Part shown: piece after piece, positions 49,760 to 59,927 of the stretch
Layout: each line of letters begins with the position of its first letter
How positions within the stretch are numbered: the first letter of the stretch is position 1
Assembly: GCF_964204865.1 (NCBI RefSeq)
Contig: NC_135257.1
Coordinates: 10,934,151-10,998,150, forward strand
DNA length: 64,000 nt
Source: Styela clava
Taxonomy: Eukaryota; Chordata; Ascidiacea; Stolidobranchia; Styelidae
Direction of reading: 5' to 3'
Program-made: the position numbers and the translations under genes
The notes under the pieces: generated by a model
The model's input: the letters and a program-made list of their open reading frames with translations, nothing else
Database searches by the model: none
Told to the model about the DNA's origin: nothing

Positions 49760-52200
49760 TTGCCAATATTCCTTCACACAACATACAGTCATCGATTCCT
49801 GTTATATCACGTTTACAGCGCAGATAACACTTCAAATATAATATTCTTCTCCAATATTGTTATACAAAATATCATACGCTATGTTATTATGCAGCTTTTG
49901 ATTGTTTCTCTGCAAAAAGGGAAAGCTTTCAATATGAGTTTATGAATCGTTAATTCCAAATTATGATTTTATTGTAATCCTTGAAAGTTGAATTTCTGAA
50001 CTAAGGACGTCCCATTCATACATGTCTGCATGTATGGGAAAAGACTGAACTTGAAGTTAAATTATGATAACTCTATTATTAGACCCTCACATAAGCAACA
50101 TTCAGCATTCGAGGTTCAGGATGGGAAATAAGAATAAAAATATCAATGCGTAAATCCTGTGCGTATTATATTATATACTGACATTAGAAATAGATTTTAA
50201 TAATAGATTTAATGAAGGGGGTAGAATTGAGGTTGTACAACTATATTACGGAATTGACTGTCAAATCTATAACTTGATAATGCCTAAACAATAACTCTTG
50301 ATAGAGATCATCATCTAAATAAGAAAATATTACCAAACATCAGAACATAGTCACACAAACTAGATCCTTGCATTTGTTTTTAGAAAAGTTTTTCGCTAAG
50401 GATATCAGGATATAAAATTACCGCATCTGTAAAAAGATAGGATTCCATGTCAGGTATGGGATTAGCTAGTTATTTGTTTTCGGAAGCATGGACTTGATGG
50501 TGGAGGAAGCCGTAACCGACCAGCCGTTATGTGAACCACCCTAAGGCAGTGAGGAGTCCAGCAATCCTCTCGCACATACCCATCCATGCATGGGATTCGA
50601 ACATGCGAACCCTTGCAGAGTAATCAGAGGTGCGGTGGCGAGCGTATTCCTAACGCTTGGTATGAGCCACACCACCGCGCCGTACCTAGCAATACCATGA
50701 TACTATCCGAACAAAGCTACATATTAACTAAACAAGTGATATCCAGCAGATTCAATCGATATAACTGTCATACTGGTATAGGGAATTGTTTTGTTAACTT
50801 TAAGTTTGATATGTGATTAGCATTTTAAAACATGTGAAGCTCTCGGTCCACAATCTACAGACCTCTGGACCTAGTAGGTCGGTAGGTTGCCAACAGCAAA
50901 GCTGTAAAGAATTCTTACTGTATTCTGGTATCGGCGCATCGAGTCTTTTTATTATTTATAAATATATTATTTGTGTTACTTATGGTAAACGAGCATGTGC
51001 ATTGTGAGTTAGGCTATCAACTTTATTCTCTCGTTTTCCGGGTATTTCTGATATATATTTGTTTTGTTTTGTGTTTTGAGAATGCCAAAATAAATTGTAT
51101 TGTATTATATCAATTTGCGATCAACTTCGTTCTCTGGATTACAGAACTAGCAATGACTGACTAAACTTCGGAATTTTCAAGCTAGGCCTCATGGATGGAT
51201 AGTGTAAACAACCCTCCATATGGTGCACTTTGAATAAATTTCATTTCAATTCCAGTTAATATTGTATGTCATGTCAAAAAAAATCACCAAAACAACCTAT
51301 TTCAGTATTTTGAATTTATTCAGTTATTGTTTAGCAACAGATTGTATGATTGTGGTCTATCACTTCTGGACTCAAGGGCTCTAATAATCCACTGATCTAT
51401 CTGCTGAGCCAACAACAACAACAAAAACGACATCATACACATAAATATATGGAAGAAAGACAGACATCCTGAGGGGATACTTCGGATGATATAACTTATT
51501 ATAGTCTGAATATATTCAATACACCTTGCTTGCAACATTCAATACTACAACTTGCAACGCCATTACTTGACACTTCGAAATCATGCATTTTTGTGATTAA
51601 TCTACAAAAAATATCTGACCGTTGAACTGCAGAGTGGCGGATTCCGAAAACGGTTAAAGGATAATTATTCTAACCGTGGGATACCGGTACGGTACCGGTA
51701 CACGTCTGCACGTGGGTTCGTTGTAGTGTGTGCAGGTGATCGTCGGGTCGGAAACTCGGGACCAACATGCGGTGTAGCAGGCGCCGTCGGACCTACAGTC
51801 GTATAAAACCGTAACCTGTCGTCATAAAACACAAAAGCAAAAGCTTCCACATGCCTTGACTAAGTCAGGCTCTATATATTGTGGCGCGTGACGCCCCACT
51901 GACTACCAGGCCAGGATAAACTTATTATAAGATCGAACAGGCCTAGCACGTGTACAAACATACGGTGGTAGAGCACTACGGGAAAGCGTTCGCATACTAC
52001 ACGCGTTCAAAGCACGAACCATTCGTGATCCGATATCATTCAGTACATAGAAGACACCACATTCTGACATGACATGTCTATTGTCTACACAGGGTTAGGA
52101 AAAGAGTTGAGATTGAGGAAATGACCTGCCACAATTTTTTTTTTCTAGGATGGGTCAAATCCCAAAAACTGCATACGACATTTGGAAAATTTGGAATTCA
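49760..52200. other. Intergenic DNA upstream of EIF4H
   Basis: Contains SINE copy A (50468-50690) and an AATAAATTGTATTGTATT-type retroposon-like tail at about 51090. GC content rises around 51660-52080 and GGTACCGGTAC repeats occur near 51685. No gene is supported. Confidence 0.5.
50468..50690 (-). mobile_element. tRNA-derived SINE, copy A
   Basis: On the minus strand a tRNA-like head with A-box-like GTGGCTCATACC and a good B box (GTTCGAATCCC) is followed by TATGTGCGAGAGGATTGCTG and a tail ending in CTTCCGAAAACAAATAACTA. It shares its whole length with copies B and C, which supports a SINE rather than a tRNA gene. Confidence 0.7.
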
Positions 52201-52238
52201 ACGATAAATGCTTTTTTTGGACACAAAATGTATACCGG

Positions 52239-52756
52239 TATAGAGGACTTGCACGGGTCACGTGACCTTGTTTACTGGACGGCAATAAAACAAAAAAACG
52301 TCCAGTTGGCTCCTGTCAGTTGCAAGTCGGATTATACGTTTCCGTTTTGTTTGGCTGTTGAAAATGGTTATTTCGTATTGTTCCGCTGGCTGTACGTATA
52401 GTATAGACAACGAAATGGATCTTCAGTTATAATCCACTGTTTCCAAAAGATTCGGAACGTCGCGCAATGTGGATATCATCTATTGGCAAGACTGCTTGGT
52501 GTCAAGTCCAGAAGCCATCTCACTTGTGTTTCACTGTTTGCGGACAGCACTTCGCTGATGGTGAGTCATAATGTGCCGTTATCAATTTTTTCAAATATTC
52601 ATAAGCTCCCTCATTTCAATGGAAAGCAGATGACAAACTACTGTTATTGGTAGGCCTAGGCGTAGGTCTACTTGCAGACTTGACTCGTGTGAGGTATTAA
52701 TCAATAATTACCATAAAGGTATTGTTTCCCTAGTTAGCAGGGAATCTATTAGAAAT
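52239..52756 (+). repeat. Large inverted repeat, left arm (THAP transposon relic)
   Basis: About 510 bp that recurs in inverse orientation at 57364-57836, about 4.6 kb away. It carries the THAP-domain exon at 52364-52560 and a shared intron segment including GCTCCCTCATTTCAATGGAA and GTTTCCCTAGTTAGCAGG. Confidence 0.8.
52364..52560 (+). pseudogene. THAP zinc-finger exon, broken copy 1
   Basis: Frame 1 reads MVISYCSAGCTYSID, a THAP N-terminus (C-x-x-x-C). A base loss near 52430 shifts the frame, and the rest reads FPKDSERRAMWISSIGKTAW...LCFTVCGQHFADG, giving the THAP C-x-x-H end. It stops at a good donor GATG|GTGAGT. THAP domains bind DNA and occur in P-element-like and ISL2EU-type transposons. 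The copy is dead. Confidence 0.65.
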
Positions 52757-52760
52757 GTAA

Positions 52761-52995
52761 AAGAGAGAGAGAGAATTTTATTGTTTCGTCAAACCAGAAA
52801 ACACATACAATATATATATGATAGCAAAATAAGAAAAATTAGGTTTCGGTAGATGACAGGGTGGTAACGATACGACCATTAACAGTCATCTAAGTCGGTT
52901 ACCACCCGAAGCAAGCACATGAATAAATAAATTAATAACACAGGTTCTGTAATATTACACTCTCAGGAAAAACTATATACACTATGTAAAAAATA
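52761..52995 (+). repeat. Dispersed repeat with GAGAGAGAAT...GTTTCGTCAAACCAGAAAAC start
   Basis: It shares GTTTCGTCAAACCAGAAAAC, GGTAACGATACGACC-type and AACTATATACACTATG blocks with 55195-55395 (inverted) and, more diverged, 34920-35180 (same orientation). Probably a retroposon or MITE family; not classified. Confidence 0.6.
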
Positions 52996-53352
52996 ATGAT
53001 ATCTAATTAGAGATGAGAAAAATTTCTAATCGGGATTAGGAAGTTATTTAAATAAATTTTAAATAGAGAAGAGCAAAAAATAAGAATTCCATACCAAATA
53101 TATTATTATTTATTATATTAATTTACACTTTCAACCTGTTCTGAATCTTCTTTTGTGCTTACACATGATAAAATATGAGTGATAAGATCACAGGGAAATT
53201 GAAGGTTCTATGAGTGACAATAATGTGTTGTGTGAAGAAAACCATAGATTGAGTTATGAATTATAGGCATAACAGTAATACATTTTTATATTTTCAATTC
53301 ATTAGGGTGAAGAAAAAAAGCAGGATGCATATGGAACTTCTGCGAGATTTAT

Positions 53353-53716
53353 ACATTACTACGCAGAACAGGTATTAAGATGGGAAACAATCAGATTGGC
53401 ATTGCAACCCTTCACAAATATGACTGAGTTGAAATAGATATGTGATATTAAATAAATTTTGACGAGGCTGGGTCAAATTAAATCACGATAGCCCAAAATA
53501 TATTTCGTCTTATAGTAATTTTTTACACATTACTACGCAGAACAGGTATTAAGATGGGAAACAATCAGATTGGCATTGCAACCCTTCACAAATAATTTAG
53601 AAATAGACAAATATGACTATGAGTTGAAATGGATATGTGATATTAAATAAATTTTGACAAGGCTGGGTCAAATTAAATCACGATAGCTCAAAATATATTT
53701 CGTCTTGTAGTAATTT
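53353..53716. repeat. Tandem duplication, about 174-bp period
   Basis: Units 53353-53526 and 53527-53716 both contain ACGCAGAACAGGTATTAAGA and TTGACRAGGCTGGGTCAAAT. The second unit has a small extra block (AATAATTTAGAAATAGAC). Near-identical otherwise. Confidence 0.85.
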
Positions 53717-54574
53717 ATTGTATACACGAGGTTCAAACTTCAGAGATTCTGAACAATTAGCAAATTTGTCTATATCACTATTGCACATTAATTAAAAGAA
53801 TATTGATCACATTAAATTCATTACACAGTATAATACTACATAAATATATATATTAGATCAAGGCCCTCCTATCCTTTGTATCTAAATTGCAATTAAGATG
53901 AGCAATTTTGGGTTATTAGTTATACATATATGTCAAACTAAGGGAAGGGATAGTCAAACTATTGTATGTCACAATCAGAAGAACATAATGTACACAACAA
54001 CATTATAATATAAACTAAAATTATGACCCAGGGCAGTCTAGTTTCAAGCCATTGTAGTATGAACCATAATTGGATGATATGAAATGGGTGATATGATATA
54101 TCACATTGTAGCTAAATATGTACTATATTTAAGACTACAATAAGATTAGCACCTTTCACATATTTTGAATATCATTTTCATAGGAATCAACCAAAGAATA
54201 TATATAACAAATGTACTTGTTATTATTATACTCCAACAGCATGATTCATATTAAATAAAAAGCGACGATAGCATATGATTACTCAGAATTATTAGAACGA
54301 AGCGATTACAAAGATCAATTGTGAAATGATAAGATTTTGCGGTATACATTAAAATAACCCGGTTAGAATAGTTTATAAGCATAATAAAACAAATATTTGA
54401 ATGTACACAATGGGGGTGCTTGATCTACTAATTTTAAGGCACAATTCAAAGCAGTATAATTACAAGGTTGCAAACATACACATGTATATAATACAAGTGG
54501 AAGTCATATGTGAGGTAGTCACTATGTTAACACCATAATTGGTTGAATAGATAACTAAAGTTTGAATTCTCCAT

Positions 54575-54775
54575 CTAAGAATACGCTCGCCACCGCATCT
54601 CTGATCCCCCTGAGAGTTTCACAGGTTCCAATCCCATGCGGGGATAGTTATGTGCGAGGGGATTGCAGCTCTCGTTCCACTGAGGGTGGTTCACACGACC
54701 GCTGGTCGATTACGACATCCCCCACTATCAAGTCCATGCTTCTAAAACAAATAACAGGCTAACTAATCCCGACAT
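54575..54775 (+). mobile_element. tRNA-derived SINE, copy B
   Basis: Starts AGAATACGCTCGCCACCGCA, has a degenerate B box (GGTTCCAATCCC), then TATGTGCGAGGGGATTGCAG, and ends TTCTAAAACAAATAACAGGC. Opposite orientation to copies A and C. A 66-codon frame within it is not a gene. Confidence 0.7.
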
Positions 54776-55194
54776 AGAATGGTAATCGTACGATGACTAT
54801 GAATGATTGCAAGAATTGAAATGGTTTCTGGAATGTTGTAACTGTCTCATCTTTGTCTTTAATAAATCATATCTGCTTAAATTTGCATATGTCTATTTAT
54901 GTACTATTGTAGTATTATTTTTTTATTTTATTTTTTCATAGTGTTAAAATGTTGTACTGATTGATTCTCATATATAGGCTCATTTAGAATTAAGTATCTA
55001 TTTTGGAAACGCACTCCTCTTTTTCTACCATTAAATTAATCTAAAACAAAAACCACATTATGTTACTGTTATAAATGTGTCATTTTTCACAATAAATTCC
55101 CAACCCTGATTAGATGAATCCAAAATTTATCTTCGTTTCAATCAGATTTATCCTTGTTTTGTAAATAATGTAAATAATTCTCTATAAACTGAGA

Positions 55195-55395
55195 GTTAAA
55201 TAAAAAAGAACCTGTGTCAATTTATGTATTTATTCATGTGTTGTATTGGGTGGTAACTGACTCAGATGACCGTAACTGGTCGTATCGTTACCTCCCAGTC
55301 ATACCGAAAACTTTTGTTTTACGTATTTTGTTACTATTATATTTTATATTATGTGTTTTCTGGTTGACGAAATAATAAATTCTCTCTCTCTGTTG
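55195..55395 (-). repeat. Dispersed repeat, inverted copy of the 52761-52995 family
   Basis: Contains TTATTCATGTGTTGTATTGG, GTCGTATCGTTACC and GTTTTCTGGTTGACGAAATA, the complement of the 52.8-kb copy, ending in a CTCTCTCTCTG run. Confidence 0.6.
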
Positions 55396-55606
55396 CACCT
55401 TGCAATCTGTCCTCAACCATAAATAAATTCTATTCTAAAAACTCCCCACATTGGTTGGCATAGTTGCGTTTTAAATTGAAAGAAATCTTCATTAATGGTC
55501 AGAAGGTGTTGTCTGATTGTTTTATTAGTTAGCAGGTAATTTATTACTGATCTGATACACAAACTTGGAACTGTCAAATGATTATTAGTGTTTAATTTAT
55601 TTTCAG

Positions 55607-55692
55607 GAAAAAGGGAAGATAACCCATTATCAGCTGCTTATATGTCCCATCGATATTTGAATTTTCGCCATCTCCAGAGAGGAAGAGAATAG
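55607..55692 (+). pseudogene. Possible second exon of the left THAP relic
   Basis: Acceptor TTTTCAG at 55606, then GKREDNPLSAAY in the phase that continues HFADG from 52560. The frame stops at 55690-55692. A similar G-K-x-x-x-N-P linker follows THAP domains in transposon proteins as I recall; weak on its own. Confidence 0.35.
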
Positions 55693-56618
55693 TTAGAAAA
55701 AGGGGGATTTTGAAGAAAGGCAAAAGGCAGGACCACTTCAACAAATTCTGTTAACTTGTATGCGTTGCAATATTATCTTGCAGTTGTTAGCATAAACATT
55801 TAATGTGTCTTTCGACTAGACCTACCACACTTTAAAAGAAGCCGCCTACACCCCTTTTCCCTAGAACCATAATACTGTAAAATATTTGATAGAAATTAGC
55901 CCCGAGGCATCATATCTTCCATTTAAAAGGGCTGTGGAGGCAGATACATTTTTTACTCTAAATTATGGAATGTTACTTCCAGGTTATCTTATCCTTGCTT
56001 ATAGATATCTTGAGGTCAGTGACTCCAACTGACCCATGCATGCCACACTGAAAATTCTCTTGTGTACCGATAAAATTAGGCTGTTGGAGCCTTCAGACCT
56101 TGAAAACAGTCGAATCTGAGGACGGTGGATTCATGTGAAACACGTAATATGCATTTATAGGCAATTATAAATCCCATCCGATCCGCAACCTCCTGCCTAT
56201 GGAATCAAAACATTAGACAAATTGGTGTACTGTGCGTATTCACAAATCTTTGCGAATCAAGTGTGTCTTTTGACTAAAGAAGATTTAGCATTGAAATGGT
56301 CAATCTCAATATCAACCTAGTATCTGCAGATTAAACCAATTGTTTATTAAAAATACATTTTTGATGTGCTTTATTTTTCAAATATAATTTATAATTACTG
56401 TAAAGTGTGTGATACATTTGGTACCATGAATACCATTTGCAAATCAGCTTGAAATAAAATTTTAGACTCTTAAGTCATATCTCATAATATTTTTTAAACA
56501 AAATGTTGCGGCTAGCCGGCTACCCATCAGAATTTTCTTTCAGATCACAAAGTCGCAATATTACGCCTCGCTAAGTTGCATTGGCAACTGTATCTGGTTG
56601 TAGTATCGGTGTCCAACT

Positions 56619-56828
56619 TTAGGCTGAAACCTTTACTACCAGACCCACCGAAACAATTTTTTTCTTTTTTGATAGGGTCTTCTTGAAGTTGCTTTCGTTA
56701 AAGCACAATGGACACTTTGTCTCCACCAATCCACAGTAATCACAAGTTACTTTGTCATTACGATAAGCATCCATAAATGGATACTGGGGATGTATTATCA
56801 AGTCACGCAAGCTGAGGTCTTGTGCCAC
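56619..56828 (-). pseudogene. YqaJ-type nuclease-like fragment (transposon relic)
   Basis: A 69-codon minus-strand frame includes HPQYPFMDAYRNDKVTCDYC followed by GLVETKCPLCF. This resembles the conserved P-x-x-A-x-x-D-G ... C-x-C-C ... E-x-K-C-P core of YqaJ-like exonuclease domains found in ISL2EU-type transposons. It lacks the rest of the domain. Position next to THAP relics supports a common transposon origin (inference). Confidence 0.45.
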
Positions 56829-57084
56829 TGTGGTCTTGTTGCAACTTATACTTTGCCATCCATATATTCCATGGTCGCAACCATATCTGTAAGATAATGG
56901 ATACAGATAGAGTTTTCATAAAATCTAACGATCAAGGAGTGTGAAATTTATGTCCATATCCCACCACAGCCACTAGTCGTAAATGAATTTGATTCCGGGT
57001 AGCATATCTTTTTACCAATGACAATAAAAAGACATTTTGGATCAGTTGTACAAGCACCATTAGGATAGGATTTATCTGGGAGGG

Positions 57085-57285
57085 AGGGTGGAGCCAGTTA
57101 TTTGTTTTCAGAAGCATGGACTTGGATGGTGGGAGAGGGTCGTAACCGATCAGCGGTCATGTGAACCACCCTCAGTGGGAGTGGAGCTGCAATCCTCTCG
57201 CACATAACTATTCCCGCATATGATTGGAGCCTGTGAAACTACCAGGATGATCACTGATGCGGTGGCGAGCGTATTCCTAGATGCC
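57085..57285 (-). mobile_element. tRNA-derived SINE, copy C
   Basis: The reverse complement carries CGCTCGCCACCGCATCAGTG, a decayed B box, and the same tail ending in TTCTGAAAACAAATAACTGG. It is inside the inverted THAP-relic interval. Confidence 0.68.
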
Positions 57286-57363
57286 GAATTCAATTGAATT
57301 CTAGTTATTTTTTGCATGACCACTGGTGTTAAGCTTTAGTTATCTATTCAACCTTTCACACTT

Positions 57364-57836
57364 AGTAATAGATTACCTGCTAACTAGGGAAACAATACCT
57401 TATGGCAATTGATGATTACAAGTAGCCTAGGCCTACCAATAACAGTAGTTTGTCATCTGCTCTCCATTGAAATGAGGGAGCTTATGAATATTAAAAGAAA
57501 TTGATAACGGCACATTATGACTCACCATCAACGAAGTGCTGTCCGCAAACAGTGAAACACAAGCGAGATGATTCTGGACTTGACACCAAGCAGTCCTGCC
57601 AATAGATGCTATCCACATTGCGCGACGTTCCGGATCTTTCGAAAACAGTGGAATATAACTGAAGATCCAATTCCTTTGTCTATACTATACGTACAATACG
57701 AAATAACCATTTTTAACAGCCAAACAAAACGGAAACGTATAATCCGACTTGCAACTGAGAGAAGCCAGCTGGACGTTTTTTTTTTTTTTTGCCATCCAGT
57801 AAACAAAGTCACGCGACCCGTGCAAGTCCTCTATAT
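57364..57836 (-). repeat. Large inverted repeat, right arm (THAP transposon relic)
   Basis: Reverse-complement counterpart of 52239-52756 with small indels and substitutions. It ends at the shared AGAGGACTTGCACGGGTC-type block. Either two insertions in opposite orientation or the ends of one large element. Confidence 0.8.
57526..57710 (-). pseudogene. THAP zinc-finger exon, broken copy 2
   Basis: Minus-strand copy of the same exon. It starts MVISYC, lacks the SAGC residues (12-base loss), is intact through SVIFHCF, and has a one-base loss near 57565 that destroys the C-x-x-H end. The donor GATG|GTGAGT is preserved. Different breaks in the two copies show independent decay. Confidence 0.6.
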
Positions 57837-57970
57837 CTTGGCTCAACGCAAAACAATGCGTTTTGTCACATTTATTTTGCGCTCACAATAAAATACATAT
57901 ATCTTGGATTTCAAGTCGCTAATGAATTCGTTCCTATAGCCCAAGCGCGACACACGCCTGGTCAAGTGTA

Positions 57971-58629
57971 GGGCGGTATTTTAGTCGACGATAAATTGAA
58001 GAGTTTAAAGCAATATCATTAATCAAGCAATTAATTAGTTAAAAATGGTCAAATTAAATGTTGAAAACGCAAATTGCAACGGGCAAACTCAATAGCAATA
58101 TTTAAAACGCAGTTTTAAAGGCAGTGGCACGCGCTTGGTCACCACATATGCTAGGCACATATTTAGGCACTTTGAAAAAAGAAGAAAATCGGAATTATCA
58201 CCAATAAAAGACAGAGTATTAAAAATTTTACCCACACTGATTAGCCTGGGCAAATATCCAATAGATGCACTTGAGTCTAGTACTGGAATTTAGAAATAAT
58301 AAATTGTTACCGGTAGGCACTTTTTTAGGCACTTATTTAGACACTTCGAAAAAAAGGTGAAATAAACGTAGTAACTCCTAGAAAGATAATGAATTAGTTC
58401 AAAATATTTGTTTATGTCTCTGTCTTTTATTAGTGATAATTGCCATTTTCTTTATTTTTCGAAGTGCCTAAATATGTGCCTAGCATATGTGGTGACCAAG
58501 CGCGTGCGACTGCCTTTAATACTACGTTTTAAATATTGTTATTGAGTTTGCCCGTTGCAATTTGCGTTTTCAACATTTAATTTAACCATTTTTAACTAAT
58601 TAATGATGGTTTTAAAAGGTATTACGCCC
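57971..58629. mobile_element. Large fold-back (long-TIR) element
   Basis: Inverted arms of about 185 bp (58033-58217 and 58418-58603) are over 90% complementary by eye. They share CACGCGCTTGGTCACCACAT and AACGGGCAAACTCAATA. Weaker symmetry reaches GGGCGGTATT / ATTACGCCC at the outer limits. The loop holds repeated TAGGCACTTnnTTTAG units. No coding frame. Confidence 0.78.
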
Positions 58630-58912
58630 TTTTTACTAAGTGCCTAATTTGCAAGTGCCTACTTTTAGTCCGTCCCGTACACGCGCCGCAATATTGCTTT
58701 GAATGCCATGACGGGTCATTCGAGCGTAACGAGGGAACTGTGTAAGATAAATAAAGAAAGACGAAAGCGTGAGCGAACTATATTAAGTTATTCTATTCAA
58801 TTAAAGAGTCCAGCTACCGTATCGGTAGCTCTATATTGTTTAGTAGCCTATCGCGGTTTTGGGTCTGGTATAGTTTAGTACCACATCCACTTCTTGTTGG
58901 CCTGGCTCAACA

Positions 58913-59260
58913 ATTTTTACATATGTCAATCCTAACCCCCACCTGACTACGTCCCCGAAAAATTACATCATTCCGACGTCACATTGGCGTAATAAAGCCC
59001 AACGAAGTATGCGGATGGTCGTCCAAAACGCGTAGACGATCACCCGAAATCAAACAAGCTATTTCTCTCGTTTTTTTACAAACGATCACGATAGGAGAGA
59101 GATCGCTGGCTTTAGCAAGTTCGTTATCGGCGGCGCAGATGCCATTTTGGGCGATCGTAATTATACTTTGGCAATCCCTATGACGTGATGGTGACGTCGT
59201 AGTGACGTAATTTTTGCATGGGATAGTCAGGTGAGGGTTAGGAATAACATATGCAAAAAT
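58913..59260. mobile_element. MITE with about 75-bp inverted termini
   Basis: Left ATTTTTACATATGTCAATCC and right-end complement ATTTTTGCATATGTTATTCC. Complementarity continues through CTAACCC, CACCTGACTA and CGACGTCA. 348 bp, non-coding, with repeated CGATC motifs inside. Target duplication not resolved. Confidence 0.75.
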
Positions 59261-59927
59261 CGTTATGCTACGCCCACTGGAAGTACTTGTGGTACTCTAC
59301 TAGACCCGCGGTTTTTACCTTATCCAGGCGTCGTTGATGATAATACTGTAATATCGTTCGGTTTAAGTTGGAGGTATTAATTAACAACTAATTTGAACAT
59401 TATTACACATTCCATTTGTATTTATAGCTGCTTTACAATGATGATATTACTGTATTAATAAACTTAATTCCTATATCCATGGATTTTAGAAAAGTAAATA
59501 AAATATGTGGTGGAATTGCAGATTTTAGAATGTAACTTTTCGAAGTTCCACCTTGGAAATTCTTTTTAGAATGTATTCGAAATAGTCAAGTTTTCGGTTA
59601 TGGCCATCCCTGGATGCTGGTACTTGTTTTTCCTGTATTCAGAGAGCCCATATGCTGAACTATGTCCCATTTATGAGTGAGTTTCATGATTTTAGTGAGT
59701 TTCTGAGTTTGATTAGACGAGACAAATTTAAGGATGTTTAAATTGATTAGTCAAACAGATTGAAAATTTGTTTTAGGCCAAATATATCTTCTTTCATAAC
59801 ATTTTTTTATTTTTAAAAGTTATTTTTTCTGCAAACCTTAGTACAGTAGTACTGACTGACAGACTGACTGATAAGGATAATGTGACAAAATTCAATTAGG
59901 CCTATTGCATTTAGTTAGTCACTGTAC

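Noticed and set aside
50586..50700. Possible tRNA gene (GTTCGAATCC on minus)
   Set aside because: The B box is good but there is no plausible cloverleaf. The same extended sequence recurs at 54.6 and 57.2 kb with a common non-tRNA tail, so it is a SINE.
51665..51850. 61-codon minus-strand frame in a GC-richer stretch
   Set aside because: No domain, no splice partners, and overlap with GGTACCGGTAC simple repeats.
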